Origin: UBA5436 sp964346085
GTDB lineage: Bacteria; Bacillota; Clostridia; Saccharofermentanales; DTU023
Assembly: GCA_964346085.1 (NCBI GenBank)
Contig: CAYFSZ010000042.1
Coordinates: 1 to 11,893, forward strand
Length of the DNA: 11,893 nt
Direction: 5' to 3'
Each line of letters begins with the position of its first letter. Position 1 is the first letter of the stretch. Below the pieces are notes generated by a model. The model was given only the letters and a program-made list of their open reading frames with translations. It was not told the origin of the DNA and ran no database searches. The translations under genes and the position numbers were made by a program. Below are positions 1 through 6,405 of this stretch, piece after piece.

Positions 1-90
1 TGGTGGCAATTGGCTGAAACTTCGAATTGTCACCCGTTAGCAGAAATCCCCGAATGGTGGCAATTGGCTGGAACTTCGAATTGTCACTAA
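1..90 (+). repeat. Left array of 54-bp hairpin repeats (2 units)
   Basis: Two units start at 2 and 56, exactly 54 bp apart. Each has a left arm GGTGGCAATT, a loop of about 13 nt (GGCTGRAACTTCG) and a right arm AATTGTCAC(C). The spacer after unit 1 reads CGTTAGCAGAAATCCCCGAA. Read on the + strand the arms pair with one G.T (G.U in RNA) position. The second unit ends at about 87, where unrelated sequence begins. The same unit occurs in reverse orientation at the right edge of the window. No T-tract follows, so a simple intrinsic terminator is unlikely. The array may continue to the left of the window. Confidence 0.9.
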
Positions 91-123
91 ATCACTAATC
101 GATAACCGCTAAACCGAAACTGT

Positions 124-152
124 TTGACCCTAAACCGTATTCGCTATATAGT
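124..152 (+). promoter_or_regulatory. Candidate sigma-A promoter for the EIIC gene
   Basis: TTGACC at 124-129 and TATAGT at 147-152 are separated by 17 bp. This is close to the vegetative consensus and lies about 90 bp before the EIIC start codon. The -10 falls in the first copy of a 58-bp duplication. The second copy keeps GATAGT but has no comparable -35, so only the first looks like a full promoter. No transcription data support it. Confidence 0.5.
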
Positions 153-245
153 ACAACTGTTATGTCTTTCATTTGGAAAGACCAAAGCTAAACGTTACTC
201 GCCTGATAGTACAACGATTATGACCTTTGTTTAAGGGGATTGCAT
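130..245 (+). repeat. 58-bp imperfect tandem duplication upstream of EIIC gene
   Basis: Copy 1 (130-187) and copy 2 (188-245) share CTAAAC at their starts, ATAGTACAAC (148-157 and 206-215) and TTATG.C.TTT further on, all at a constant 58-bp offset. Similarity is roughly 70% over the first 45 bp and then fades. Copy 2 ends in the AAGGGG ribosome binding site (233-238) and start codon of the EIIC gene. The copies could be duplicated regulator sites or simply an old tandem duplication. Confidence 0.6.
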
Positions 246-1464
246 GAACAAGAATCAAAAAGATGAGTCGATGTTGGAAAAAACATTATTGGAAAAAGAG
301 ACACCGAGCGAAAATCAAAGCAAAGAACCTGTTTTGAAAGAAACGCTCGTGAATCGAAATCGCAATGAACACAATAGCTTTAAAGCGTTTCTGAAAAAAC
401 AGAACATAGAGATCTCGTTCAAACGATATGCGATTGATGCTTTGGGAGCGATGGCATTAGGTTTGTTTGCGAGCCTTTTAATAGGAACGATTGTCAATAC
501 AATTGCTGGACTCATCGGGGTTGAGACACAAATCGGTGCAATCCTTTCTCAAATTGGTCAATTTGCAACGAAAGCAACTGGGGCTGCGATGGCAGTTGCA
601 ATTTCTTATTCGCTTAAAGCGCCACCTTTAGTCATGTTTACAACAGCTGCGGTCGGTATGGCAGCAAATGAATTAGCAGGAGCAGGTGGTCCTTTAGCTG
701 TTTTAATCATCGTTCTCCTGGCAACTGAAATCGGAAAACTCGTTTCTAAAACAACAAAAGTAGATATTATTGTAACTCCCTTAGTGACACTCGTAGCAGG
801 CGTTGGACTCACGCTTTGGTGGGCACCTTCCATCGGAAAAGCTGCAACAAGTGTTGGAACGGCTATTATTTGGGCGACAGAACAACAACCGATTATCATG
901 GGGATAGTGGTTTCGGTATTGATGGGAATAGCATTAACATTGCCTATCAGCTCAGCGGCAATTGCAGCTGCTTTTGGCTTAGTTGGTTTGGCTGGTGGTG
1001 CAGCGCACGCAGGTTGTTGTGCACAAATGGTCGGCTTCGCTGTGATGTCCTATAAAGAAAACGGAGTTGGAGGATTACTCGCACAAGGTCTCGGCACATC
1101 GATGCTACAAATGCCCAATATCGTCAAAAACCCCAAAATTTGGATCCCCCCGATTTTGGTTTCAGCGATTACAGGGCCTTTGGCTACAACATTGTTCAAA
1201 TTAGAAATGAATGGGGCACCGATTTCTGCGGGTATGGGAACTTCAGGGTTAGTTGGACCAATTGGAGTACTTACGGGATGGATTAATCCTTCAGAAGCTG
1301 CAATCGAACACGGTGCGCAAGCAATTCAAGCGGGACCGATGAATTATGTTGCACTCATTTTAATCAGCATTGTCCTACCAGCAATTCTCGCTCTGATTTT
1401 TGCAGCGGTTTTGCGCAAAATGAACTGGATCAAAAACGACGATTTAAAGTTAAATTTAGGCTAG
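244..1464 (+). CDS. Orphan PTS_EIIC_2-family membrane transporter
   Basis: A 406-aa multi-pass membrane protein of the PTS_EIIC_2 group, the membrane (IIC-like) part of a sugar phosphotransferase system. Family-like sequence starts near residue 47 (FLKKQNIEISFKRY) and continues with DALGAMALGLFASLLIG, AHAGCCAQMVGFAVMSYKEN and IWIPPILVSAITGP. About nine or ten hydrophobic segments lie between residues 65 and 391. No IIA or IIB domain is fused or encoded nearby, so either it uses partners elsewhere or it does not work as a phosphorylating PTS. Substrate unknown. The first 46 residues are an unusual hydrophilic, Glu/Lys-rich extension with no membrane segment. The start at 244 is favoured by AAGGGG at 233-238. 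A later in-frame ATG at 271 would also leave most of the extension. It is probably transcribed from the promoter at 124-152, and the next two genes follow on the same strand. Confidence 0.85.
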   Translation: MNKNQKDESMLEKTLLEKETPSENQSKEPVLKETLVNRNRNEHNSFKAFLKKQNIEISFKRYAIDALGAMALGLFASLLIGTIVNTIAGLIGVETQIGAILSQIGQFATKATGAAMAVAISYSLKAPPLVMFTTAAVGMAANELAGAGGPLAVLIIVLLATEIGKLVSKTTKVDIIVTPLVTLVAGVGLTLWWAPSIGKAATSVGTAIIWATEQQPIIMGIVVSVLMGIALTLPISSAAIAAAFGLVGLAGGAAHAGCCAQMVGFAVMSYKENGVGGLLAQGLGTSMLQMPNIVKNPKIWIPPILVSAITGPLATTLFKLEMNGAPISAGMGTSGLVGPIGVLTGWINPSEAAIEHGAQAIQAGPMNYVALILISIVLPAILALIFAAVLRKMNWIKNDDLKLNLG

Positions 1465-1472
1465 AAAAATTG

Positions 1473-1597
1473 ACTGCGAACACGTCAGATTGAATGGCAA
1501 TAAAGACTACCAACAAATTGGAAACTGATAATCAACTACGAACACATCAGATTGAGTGTCAATTAAAGAATACCAACACAATGGAAACCGATAAACA
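1473..1597 (+). repeat. 62/63-bp imperfect tandem duplication at EIIC-GNAT junction
   Basis: Copy 1 (1473-1534) and copy 2 (1535-1597) match at about 53 of 63 positions with one inserted T. Shared blocks include CGAACAC, TCAGATTGA and TACCAACA. Copy 2 ends at the probable GNAT start region, with ATGGAAACCGAT in copy 2 aligning with TTGGAAACTGAT in copy 1. The duplication supplies the extra in-frame ATG at 1494 that lengthens the open frame upstream of the likely true start. Confidence 0.85.
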
Positions 1598-2114
1598 ACT
1601 CAACCTCATCAAACCAAATGAACTCTACTTTCAGAGCTATCAGGACGCGCTGAAAGAAACACCCAACGAACTCGAAAAGTACGGTTACCTTGATATGCCT
1701 TGTGAAGACCTCAAACTTTACATTGAGAATTTCCTCTATGGCAACGGATTACCTGACGGTTATGTCAGAAGTACGTATTTGTGGCTAGTGCAGGACCAAA
1801 TTTACATCGGACAAGTCAATATACGCCATGCACTCACGGAAAATCTCGAAAAATACGGTGGACATATTGGTTATAGCATTCGTAAATCGGAGCAGGGAAA
1901 AGGCTATGGATCCGAGATGCTTGCGAAAACTTTAGAATATGTAAAGCAGAATTTTAATTTTTCAGAAGTGCTGATTACCTGTGATGATGACAATTACGCT
2001 TCTGCCAAAGTTATCGAAAAAAATAGCGGTATTCTACAAAATAAAATAGTCAACACAATTGACGGCCAAAAAATCCTAACCAGAAGATATTGGATTACAA
2101 TTAAAGAGGATTAG
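1581..2114 (+). CDS. GNAT-family N-acetyltransferase (COG3981-like)
   Basis: A single-domain acetyl-CoA-dependent N-acetyltransferase of 177 aa from this start. The acetyl-CoA-binding motif A is clear at residues 94-113: GHIGYSIR leads into Q105-G-K-G-Y-G110, the Q/R-x-x-G-x-G/A loop. It is followed by VLITCDDDNYASAKVIEKNSG, where an Asn/Ala/Ser stretch and helix close the fold. The order WLV...GQVNIRH...GGHIGY...LITCDDDN and the C-terminal RRYWI resemble the predicted acetyltransferases of COG3981, whose substrate is generally unknown. The open frame extends upstream to an ATG at 1494 (206 aa), but those 29 codons lie in the 62-bp tandem duplication and match nothing expected of the family, so Met at 1581 is preferred. 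Neither start has a strong ribosome binding site. It ends 1 bp before ybaK and is probably co-transcribed with it. Confidence 0.82.
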   Translation: METDKQLNLIKPNELYFQSYQDALKETPNELEKYGYLDMPCEDLKLYIENFLYGNGLPDGYVRSTYLWLVQDQIYIGQVNIRHALTENLEKYGGHIGYSIRKSEQGKGYGSEMLAKTLEYVKQNFNFSEVLITCDDDNYASAKVIEKNSGILQNKIVNTIDGQKILTRRYWITIKED

Positions 2115-2115
2115 A

Positions 2116-2580
2116 ATGAAAAAAACAAATGTCATGCGAATACTGGACCAACACAATATCGCCTATCAAACCTCAAGTTATTCAATTGAAGATAATCAAC
2201 TAGATGCAGTTACGGTTGCAGAAAAAATTGGTCGAGAACCGGAGAACGTGTACAAAACCCTTGTCACAAAGGGGGACAAAGATTATTTTGTTTTTGTCAT
2301 ACCGGGGAATAGTCATTTAAATATGAAAAAAGCTGCTGTCGCAGCAGGTCAGAAACGCATTGAAATGATTCAACAAAAAGAGCTGAAGCCATTAACTGGG
2401 TATATTCATGGTGGTTGTTCACCCATCGGCCTAAAAAAACAATTTCCTATTTTTTTTGAAGAAATGGCGGAGCTTCTTGATGATGTTGCTATCAGTGCAG
2501 GGCAAATCGGCGTTCAAGTGATTGTGAACCCAAGAGAAATTGTAGCTTTTTTGAATGCGTCATTTGTTGATTTAATTTAA
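2116..2580 (+). CDS. ybaK: Cys-tRNA(Pro) deacylase, YbaK/EbsC family
   Basis: A 154-aa cytoplasmic trans-editing enzyme that hydrolyses cysteine mischarged onto tRNA(Pro) by prolyl-tRNA synthetase. The whole length matches the single-domain YbaK/EbsC fold (usual size about 155-160 aa). VYKTLV contains the conserved lysine K47 of the active-site pocket, followed by FVFVIPGNSHLNMKKAA, the signature GYIHGGCSPIGLKK and IFFEE. C-terminal SAGQIGVQVIVNPREIV is also typical. AGAGG lies about 7 bp before the ATG, inside the end of the GNAT gene, whose stop is 1 bp upstream, so the two are very likely translated from one message. The enterococcal name is ebsC. A diverged copy of its last 12 codons and stop lies 65 bp downstream. 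Confidence 0.93.
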   Translation: MKKTNVMRILDQHNIAYQTSSYSIEDNQLDAVTVAEKIGREPENVYKTLVTKGDKDYFVFVIPGNSHLNMKKAAVAAGQKRIEMIQQKELKPLTGYIHGGCSPIGLKKQFPIFFEEMAELLDDVAISAGQIGVQVIVNPREIVAFLNASFVDLI

Positions 2581-2606
2581 TCTTGTTAAGAAAACTCCTC
2601 TTTGCA

Positions 2607-2645
2607 CTAGCTTTTCTAATCGCATCATTCGCTGATTTAATATAA
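2607..2645 (+). pseudogene. Relic copy of the ybaK 3' end
   Basis: These 39 bases match 2542-2580, the last 12 codons and stop of ybaK, at about 30 of 39 positions with a 65-bp offset. Read in the matching frame they give LAFLIASFADLI-stop, against VAFLNASFVDLI-stop in ybaK. Four of the nine base differences are silent third-position or Leu/Leu changes (GCG/GCA, TTT/TTC, ATT/ATA, TTG/CTA), as expected of a diverged homologous gene end. No start codon or longer coding sequence accompanies it. Confidence 0.55.
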
Positions 2646-2734
2646 GAAAAAAATTCACATCCACAAAATATAGGAAATCCCTTTGCTTACTCGAATAAAC
2701 TATATAAAAACTTAATCTAAAATATCTGTATTTT

Positions 2735-2743
2735 TGATATGAT
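2735..2743 (+). promoter_or_regulatory. Candidate extended -10 promoter of the bglA-like operon
   Basis: TGATATGAT is an extended -10 element (TG-n-TATGAT) in a very AT-rich leader about 40 bp before the GH1 start codon. No good -35 is present at the usual distance. An overlapping dyad, ATATC (2722-2726) and GATAT (2736-2740), could be an operator. A clear catabolite-responsive (cre) site was not found. Confidence 0.3.
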
Positions 2744-2782
2744 TAAAATACTATTATTTAGAAAATTACTTGAGGAGGGCTT

Positions 2783-4117
2783 ATGTTTCAATTCAAGCGT
2801 GACCTAAAACTTGGGACGGCTTCGGCATCAGCACAAATTGAAGGTGGAGAAATCAATTCCAATTGGAATACATATTCTGATGCAGGAAAAATTCTTGATG
2901 GTTCAAATGTCAAACGTGCGAATGATCATTGGAATCGTTATGAGGAAGACATCGATTTACTAGATCAATTAGACATTCGTTATTATCGTATGAGCCTTGA
3001 GTGGGCAAGAATTGAGCCTGTACAAGGGACATTTGACTATGATGCAATTCTTCATTATCGAGATGAAATCAGTAAGATGAAGGAAAAGGGAATTGAAGTT
3101 CTCGTGACTTTGCATCATTTCAGTCATCCACAATGGTTTGAGGATTTAGGTGCATTTGCGAAAAAAGAAAATATCCCGATTTTTCTAAAATATGTTGAAT
3201 ATGCGGTGAAACAATTAGGTGACTTAATTCCAGCTTATTGCACGATTAATGAACCGAATGTTTATGCTGTGAATTGCTTCCTGTTTGGTGAATGGCTCAA
3301 TGAAGAGAAGAAGTTTTTCAAAACGCTTCGTGTGATGAGTATTTTTGCAACAGCTCATATCAAAGCCTATCAATTAATTCACGATATTTATCAACAAAAT
3401 AATTGGGGCGATGTGAATGTTACGTTTGCCTTGCATATGCGCTGGTTTACACCTGCAAAAGATAATTTTATCGATCGAACAGGTGCGAAGATTTTCCATT
3501 ATTTATTCCAAGGTGCTTTGTTTGAGACCTTTGCGACAGGTCGATTCAAATTTCCGTTTTCCAATTTTGATCGTCTCCCTGAAGGAAAATATTTGGATAC
3601 AATTTCTGTTAATTATTATTCAAGAGGCATTGTTCAGAATTTCAATGACAAGGTCAAAAAAGGCGTGCCGAAAAGCGATTTGGGCTGGGAAATTAATCCG
3701 CAAGGGCTTATCGAATGTGCCAAGAGATGTTATGAAATTATGCCATTACCAATTATGGTCACAGAGAATGGAACATGCGACAATCAAGATGATTTCCGTC
3801 CACGCTATATTTATGATCATTTGAAAGCAATAAATGATTCTGACTTGCCATTTACACATTACTATTACTGGTGCTTCCTCGATAATTTTGAATGGAAAGA
3901 AGGGGAATTGCCGCGTTTTGGCTTGATTCATTGTGATTATGAAACACAAAAGAGAACAATCAAAAGAAGTGGTTTCATGTATAAAGAAGTGATTGCGAAT
4001 CAAGGATTTACCGAAGAAATGTATCAAAAATATGTGGAACCAGCGAAATATCATCATGGGGAAAGAAATATATTGAGTGAGTTTTTACCACCAGAAGAAT
4101 ATGAAAATCATCGCTAA
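2783..4117 (+). CDS. GH1 beta-glycosidase (non-phosphorylated substrate type)
   Basis: A 444-aa family 1 glycoside hydrolase, a cytoplasmic (beta/alpha)8 enzyme that hydrolyses beta-glycosides with retention of configuration. No signal peptide is present. The acid/base is E157 in TINEPN and the nucleophile E328 in VTENGT. Sugar-site residues are also visible: Q18 in the N-terminal QIEGG, the His pair in LHHFSHPQW and the C-terminal DNFEW at 367-371. DNFEW, with E370, is typical of enzymes that bind an unphosphorylated sugar. The alternative found in 6-phospho-beta-glucosidases and -galactosidases is absent. The usual N-terminal WGAATAS is altered to LGTASAS and the protein is slightly short, so it is a divergent member. 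GAGGAGG just before the ATG is a strong ribosome binding site. It leads an operon with a GPH symporter and a nucleoside phosphorylase, so the natural aglycone may be a nucleoside. This is inference. A second copy of its 3' end lies 63 bp downstream. Confidence 0.92.
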   Translation: MFQFKRDLKLGTASASAQIEGGEINSNWNTYSDAGKILDGSNVKRANDHWNRYEEDIDLLDQLDIRYYRMSLEWARIEPVQGTFDYDAILHYRDEISKMKEKGIEVLVTLHHFSHPQWFEDLGAFAKKENIPIFLKYVEYAVKQLGDLIPAYCTINEPNVYAVNCFLFGEWLNEEKKFFKTLRVMSIFATAHIKAYQLIHDIYQQNNWGDVNVTFALHMRWFTPAKDNFIDRTGAKIFHYLFQGALFETFATGRFKFPFSNFDRLPEGKYLDTISVNYYSRGIVQNFNDKVKKGVPKSDLGWEINPQGLIECAKRCYEIMPLPIMVTENGTCDNQDDFRPRYIYDHLKAINDSDLPFTHYYYWCFLDNFEWKEGELPRFGLIHCDYETQKRTIKRSGFMYKEVIANQGFTEEMYQKYVEPAKYHHGERNILSEFLPPEEYENHR

Positions 4118-4157
4118 TACATGCACGAGGCGTTGGCGATTCAGTCACTTCACACTC

Positions 4158-4182
4158 AAGAATATGAAAATCATTGCTAATA
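4158..4182 (+). pseudogene. Relic copy of the GH1 gene 3' end
   Basis: AAGAATATGAAAATCAT followed by a variable base and GCTAATA occurs at 4095-4119, the end of the GH1 gene, and again here, with 24 of 25 bases identical and a 63-bp offset. In the same frame the two copies read EYENHR-stop and EYENHC-stop. Upstream the similarity fades quickly. The copy sits in the 99-bp gap before the symporter and has no start codon of its own. Confidence 0.6.
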
Positions 4183-4216
4183 TAAGCTATACCGGAAACA
4201 ATGAGGAGAAAACGAT

Positions 4217-5623
4217 ATGGCAGAGAATAATAATTTGACGAATACAACGAATCAGATTAAACATAGTCCGAAGCGTAATTACTTATTCGGTATAGGGACA
4301 ATTGGTAGAGACATGGTCTACGCATTAACTTCCATGTTTCTGATGTACTACATTACTGATGTGCTTGAATTAAGTGTTTGGGCAATCGGTTGGGTTACAT
4401 TTATCATGCTCATTCTGCGCGTGTTCGATGCAGTCAATGACCCATTTATGGGAATGCTGATAGATAATACAAAATCGAGATTTGGCAGGTTTAAACCATG
4501 GATTGCTGTTGGAACGGTGACCTCTGCGATTGTCACCATCCTTTTATTTCATGATTACAATGTCTCAGAAGGGAAATATTTAATCATTTTCGCAGTGCTA
4601 TATCTGTTATGGGACGTGACGTATACAGCTCATGATATAGGCTACTGGTCAATGCTTCCTGTGCTTTCGGAAAATCAGAAAGACCGCGAAAAAATTGGTT
4701 CGATTGCTAGAATATGTGCAGATATAGGGATGTTCTCGGTGGCTGCAGGAATTGAGCCTGTGTCAGCGGCATTAGCAGAAAATTTTGGAGGCGAAAAACA
4801 AGCATATTTTATCATCGCAGTTGCTGTGTCTATCTTGATGGTCATTTGTTTAGCCTTCATGCTTCTTGTCGTCAAAGAAGATAGAACACTTGATGCCAAT
4901 ATAGACAAAACCTCCGCACGAGAAATTATCAAAATAATTGCGCATAATGATCAACTCCTCTGGATTATCATTTCAATGGCGCTGTTCACAATCGCTTATA
5001 ATACGACTATTAGCTTCGGCTTATATTACTTTGAATATATTTTTGGCGATAAGAGTGTCTACAGCATTTTTACAATTATTCTAGGCATTTCTCAGCTAAC
5101 GGCAATCGCATTATTCCCCATGATTTCGGCTCGCATGATCCGCAAGAAATTATATGGAATCGGAATTATTTTAGTCTGTTTTGGTTATATCGTTTTCTTC
5201 TTTGCCAAAACATTGCTAACAGTTTCTATTGGTGGGATTTTCATTTTTATCGGCGAAGGATTCATTCAAATTCTCATGTTAATGTTCATTGCGGACTGCG
5301 TTGAATACGGCGAATGGAAGTTTGGTAAAAGAAATGACTCAATTACATTGTCAGTTCAGCCATTTATCACTAAAATAGGAAGTGCAGTAGCTGCAGGCGT
5401 TGTTGGCTTAACCGTCATTGTTGCGGGTGTGAAAGAAGCGAACAATGCAGCAGAGATGACTGCAGAAGGAACCTTTATTTTTAAAACAGCGATGCTAATT
5501 TTACCAGTGATTTTAATCATCATTGGCTATTTTATCTATCAAAAGAAATTTATCGTTGATGAGAAAAAGTATGCAGAAATTGTGGCTGATTTAGAAGTAC
5601 AGAGAAAAGAAAAAAAGAATTAA
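4217..5623 (+). CDS. GPH-family cation:glycoside symporter (MelB-like, MFS)
   Basis: A 468-aa integral membrane protein of the glycoside-pentoside-hexuronide:cation symporter family within the MFS, driven by Na+ or H+. The N-terminal half has the family signature LRVFDAVNDPFMGMLIDNTKS, including the DxxxDP motif of helix 2 and the loop continuing RFGRFKPWI. YWSMLPVLSENQKDREKIGSI corresponds to the conserved loop between helices 4 and 5. About 12 hydrophobic segments can be traced. There is no C-terminal IIA-like domain of the kind found in LacS/RafP permeases, so direct PTS control by phosphorylation is not expected. AGGAG at 4204-4208 gives a good start. Placed between a glycosidase for unphosphorylated substrates and a nucleoside phosphorylase, it most likely imports the intact glycoside. 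Specificity cannot be read from sequence. The next gene begins 10 bp after its stop. Confidence 0.92.
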   Translation: MAENNNLTNTTNQIKHSPKRNYLFGIGTIGRDMVYALTSMFLMYYITDVLELSVWAIGWVTFIMLILRVFDAVNDPFMGMLIDNTKSRFGRFKPWIAVGTVTSAIVTILLFHDYNVSEGKYLIIFAVLYLLWDVTYTAHDIGYWSMLPVLSENQKDREKIGSIARICADIGMFSVAAGIEPVSAALAENFGGEKQAYFIIAVAVSILMVICLAFMLLVVKEDRTLDANIDKTSAREIIKIIAHNDQLLWIIISMALFTIAYNTTISFGLYYFEYIFGDKSVYSIFTIILGISQLTAIALFPMISARMIRKKLYGIGIILVCFGYIVFFFAKTLLTVSIGGIFIFIGEGFIQILMLMFIADCVEYGEWKFGKRNDSITLSVQPFITKIGSAVAAGVVGLTVIVAGVKEANNAAEMTAEGTFIFKTAMLILPVILIIIGYFIYQKKFIVDEKKYAEIVADLEVQRKEKKN

Positions 5624-5633
5624 GGAGAAAATT

Positions 5634-6335
5634 ATGTCAACACCACATATTGGCGCACAAAAAGGCGATATCGCAAAAACCGTTTTAGTACCAGGAGATC
5701 CACTTCGTGCAAAATTTATTGCGGATACCTACTTAGAAGATGTGAAATGTTTTAATACAATCAGAAATATGTTTGGTTATACAGGAACTTATAAAGGAAG
5801 AGAGATTTCTGTTATGGGAAGCGGTATGGGGATGCCATCTATCGGAATTTATTCGTATGAACTTTACAAATTTTTTGATGTTGAAAATATTATTCGTGTC
5901 GGTTCTGCAGGTGCGTTCTTGGATGATGTTCACACAATGGATATCGTGTTTGGTATGGGTGCATGTACCAATTCAAACTGGGCAGCACAATATAATTTAA
6001 CAGGCACATTTGCTCCAATCGCTGATTACGGATTATTGAGTAAGGCAGTTGCGGTAGCTGAAGAACAAGGCAAAAAGTATATAGTCGGCAATATTTTGTC
6101 TTCAGATGTATTCTACAATGATGATCCAACATTCAATGATCAATGGAAAAAAATGGGCGTCATCGCAGTGGAAATGGAAGCAGCGGCTTTATACATGAAT
6201 GCAGCACGCCTTGGCAAAAAAGCATTATGTATTTTGACCATTTCTGATCATTTATATCATGATGAAATTATTTCAGCTGAAGCTAGACAAACTGGTTTTG
6301 GCAATATGATTGAAATCGCTTTGGAATTAGCATAA
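5634..6335 (+). CDS. deoD: DeoD-type purine nucleoside phosphorylase
   Basis: A 233-aa cytoplasmic enzyme of the hexameric PNP family, which splits purine (deoxy)ribonucleosides with phosphate to give base plus (deoxy)ribose-1-phosphate. Hallmarks match the E. coli enzyme across its length: H5 in TPHIGA, GDPLRAK and IIRVGS with the phosphate-binding arginines, the third arginine in TIRNMFGYTGTYKG, VEMEAAALY for ribose binding, and ISDH with the catalytic Asp at residue 205, followed by the conserved Arg in EARQTGF. All key residues are present, so it should be active. It starts 10 bp after the symporter stop with GGAG before the ATG and is the last gene of the operon, followed by an intrinsic terminator. 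In many genomes deoD sits with pentose/deoxyribose genes such as deoB or deoC. None is seen here, which makes its link to a glycosidase and symporter notable. Confidence 0.94.
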   Translation: MSTPHIGAQKGDIAKTVLVPGDPLRAKFIADTYLEDVKCFNTIRNMFGYTGTYKGREISVMGSGMGMPSIGIYSYELYKFFDVENIIRVGSAGAFLDDVHTMDIVFGMGACTNSNWAAQYNLTGTFAPIADYGLLSKAVAVAEEQGKKYIVGNILSSDVFYNDDPTFNDQWKKMGVIAVEMEAAALYMNAARLGKKALCILTISDHLYHDEIISAEARQTGFGNMIEIALELA

Positions 6336-6347
6336 TTTGATGATTGA

Positions 6348-6392
6348 GGAGTTGCCATGTTCTGTTGATATAACATGCGTGACTCCTTTTTT
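6348..6392 (+). terminator. Intrinsic terminator after deoD
   Basis: The arms at 6348-6361 (GGAGTTGCCATGTT) and 6372-6386 (AACATGCGTGACTCC) form a near-continuous stem with a 10-nt loop. Pairing is GGAGT/ACTCC and CATGTT/AACATG, with wobble pairs and one bulge between. Six T residues follow directly at 6387-6392. It closes the GH1-symporter-deoD operon. The regulator gene starts only 13 bp after the T-run. Confidence 0.85.
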
Positions 6393-6405
6393 ATAAGGGA
6401 AAACA

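Noticed and set aside
1..90. Integron attC sites or an origin with iterons
   Set aside because: The units lack the R'/R'' core sites of attC, and no integrase, replication gene or DnaA-box cluster is present in the window.
2683..2708. Promoter TTGCTT...TATAAA upstream of the GH1 gene
   Set aside because: The hexamers are only 12-14 bp apart, too close for a normal sigma-A promoter. The extended -10 further downstream is a better candidate.
3746..4057. Antisense and other-frame open frames inside the main genes
   Set aside because: They lie wholly within well-supported genes, have no ribosome binding sites or recognisable domains, and show the composition of shadow frames.
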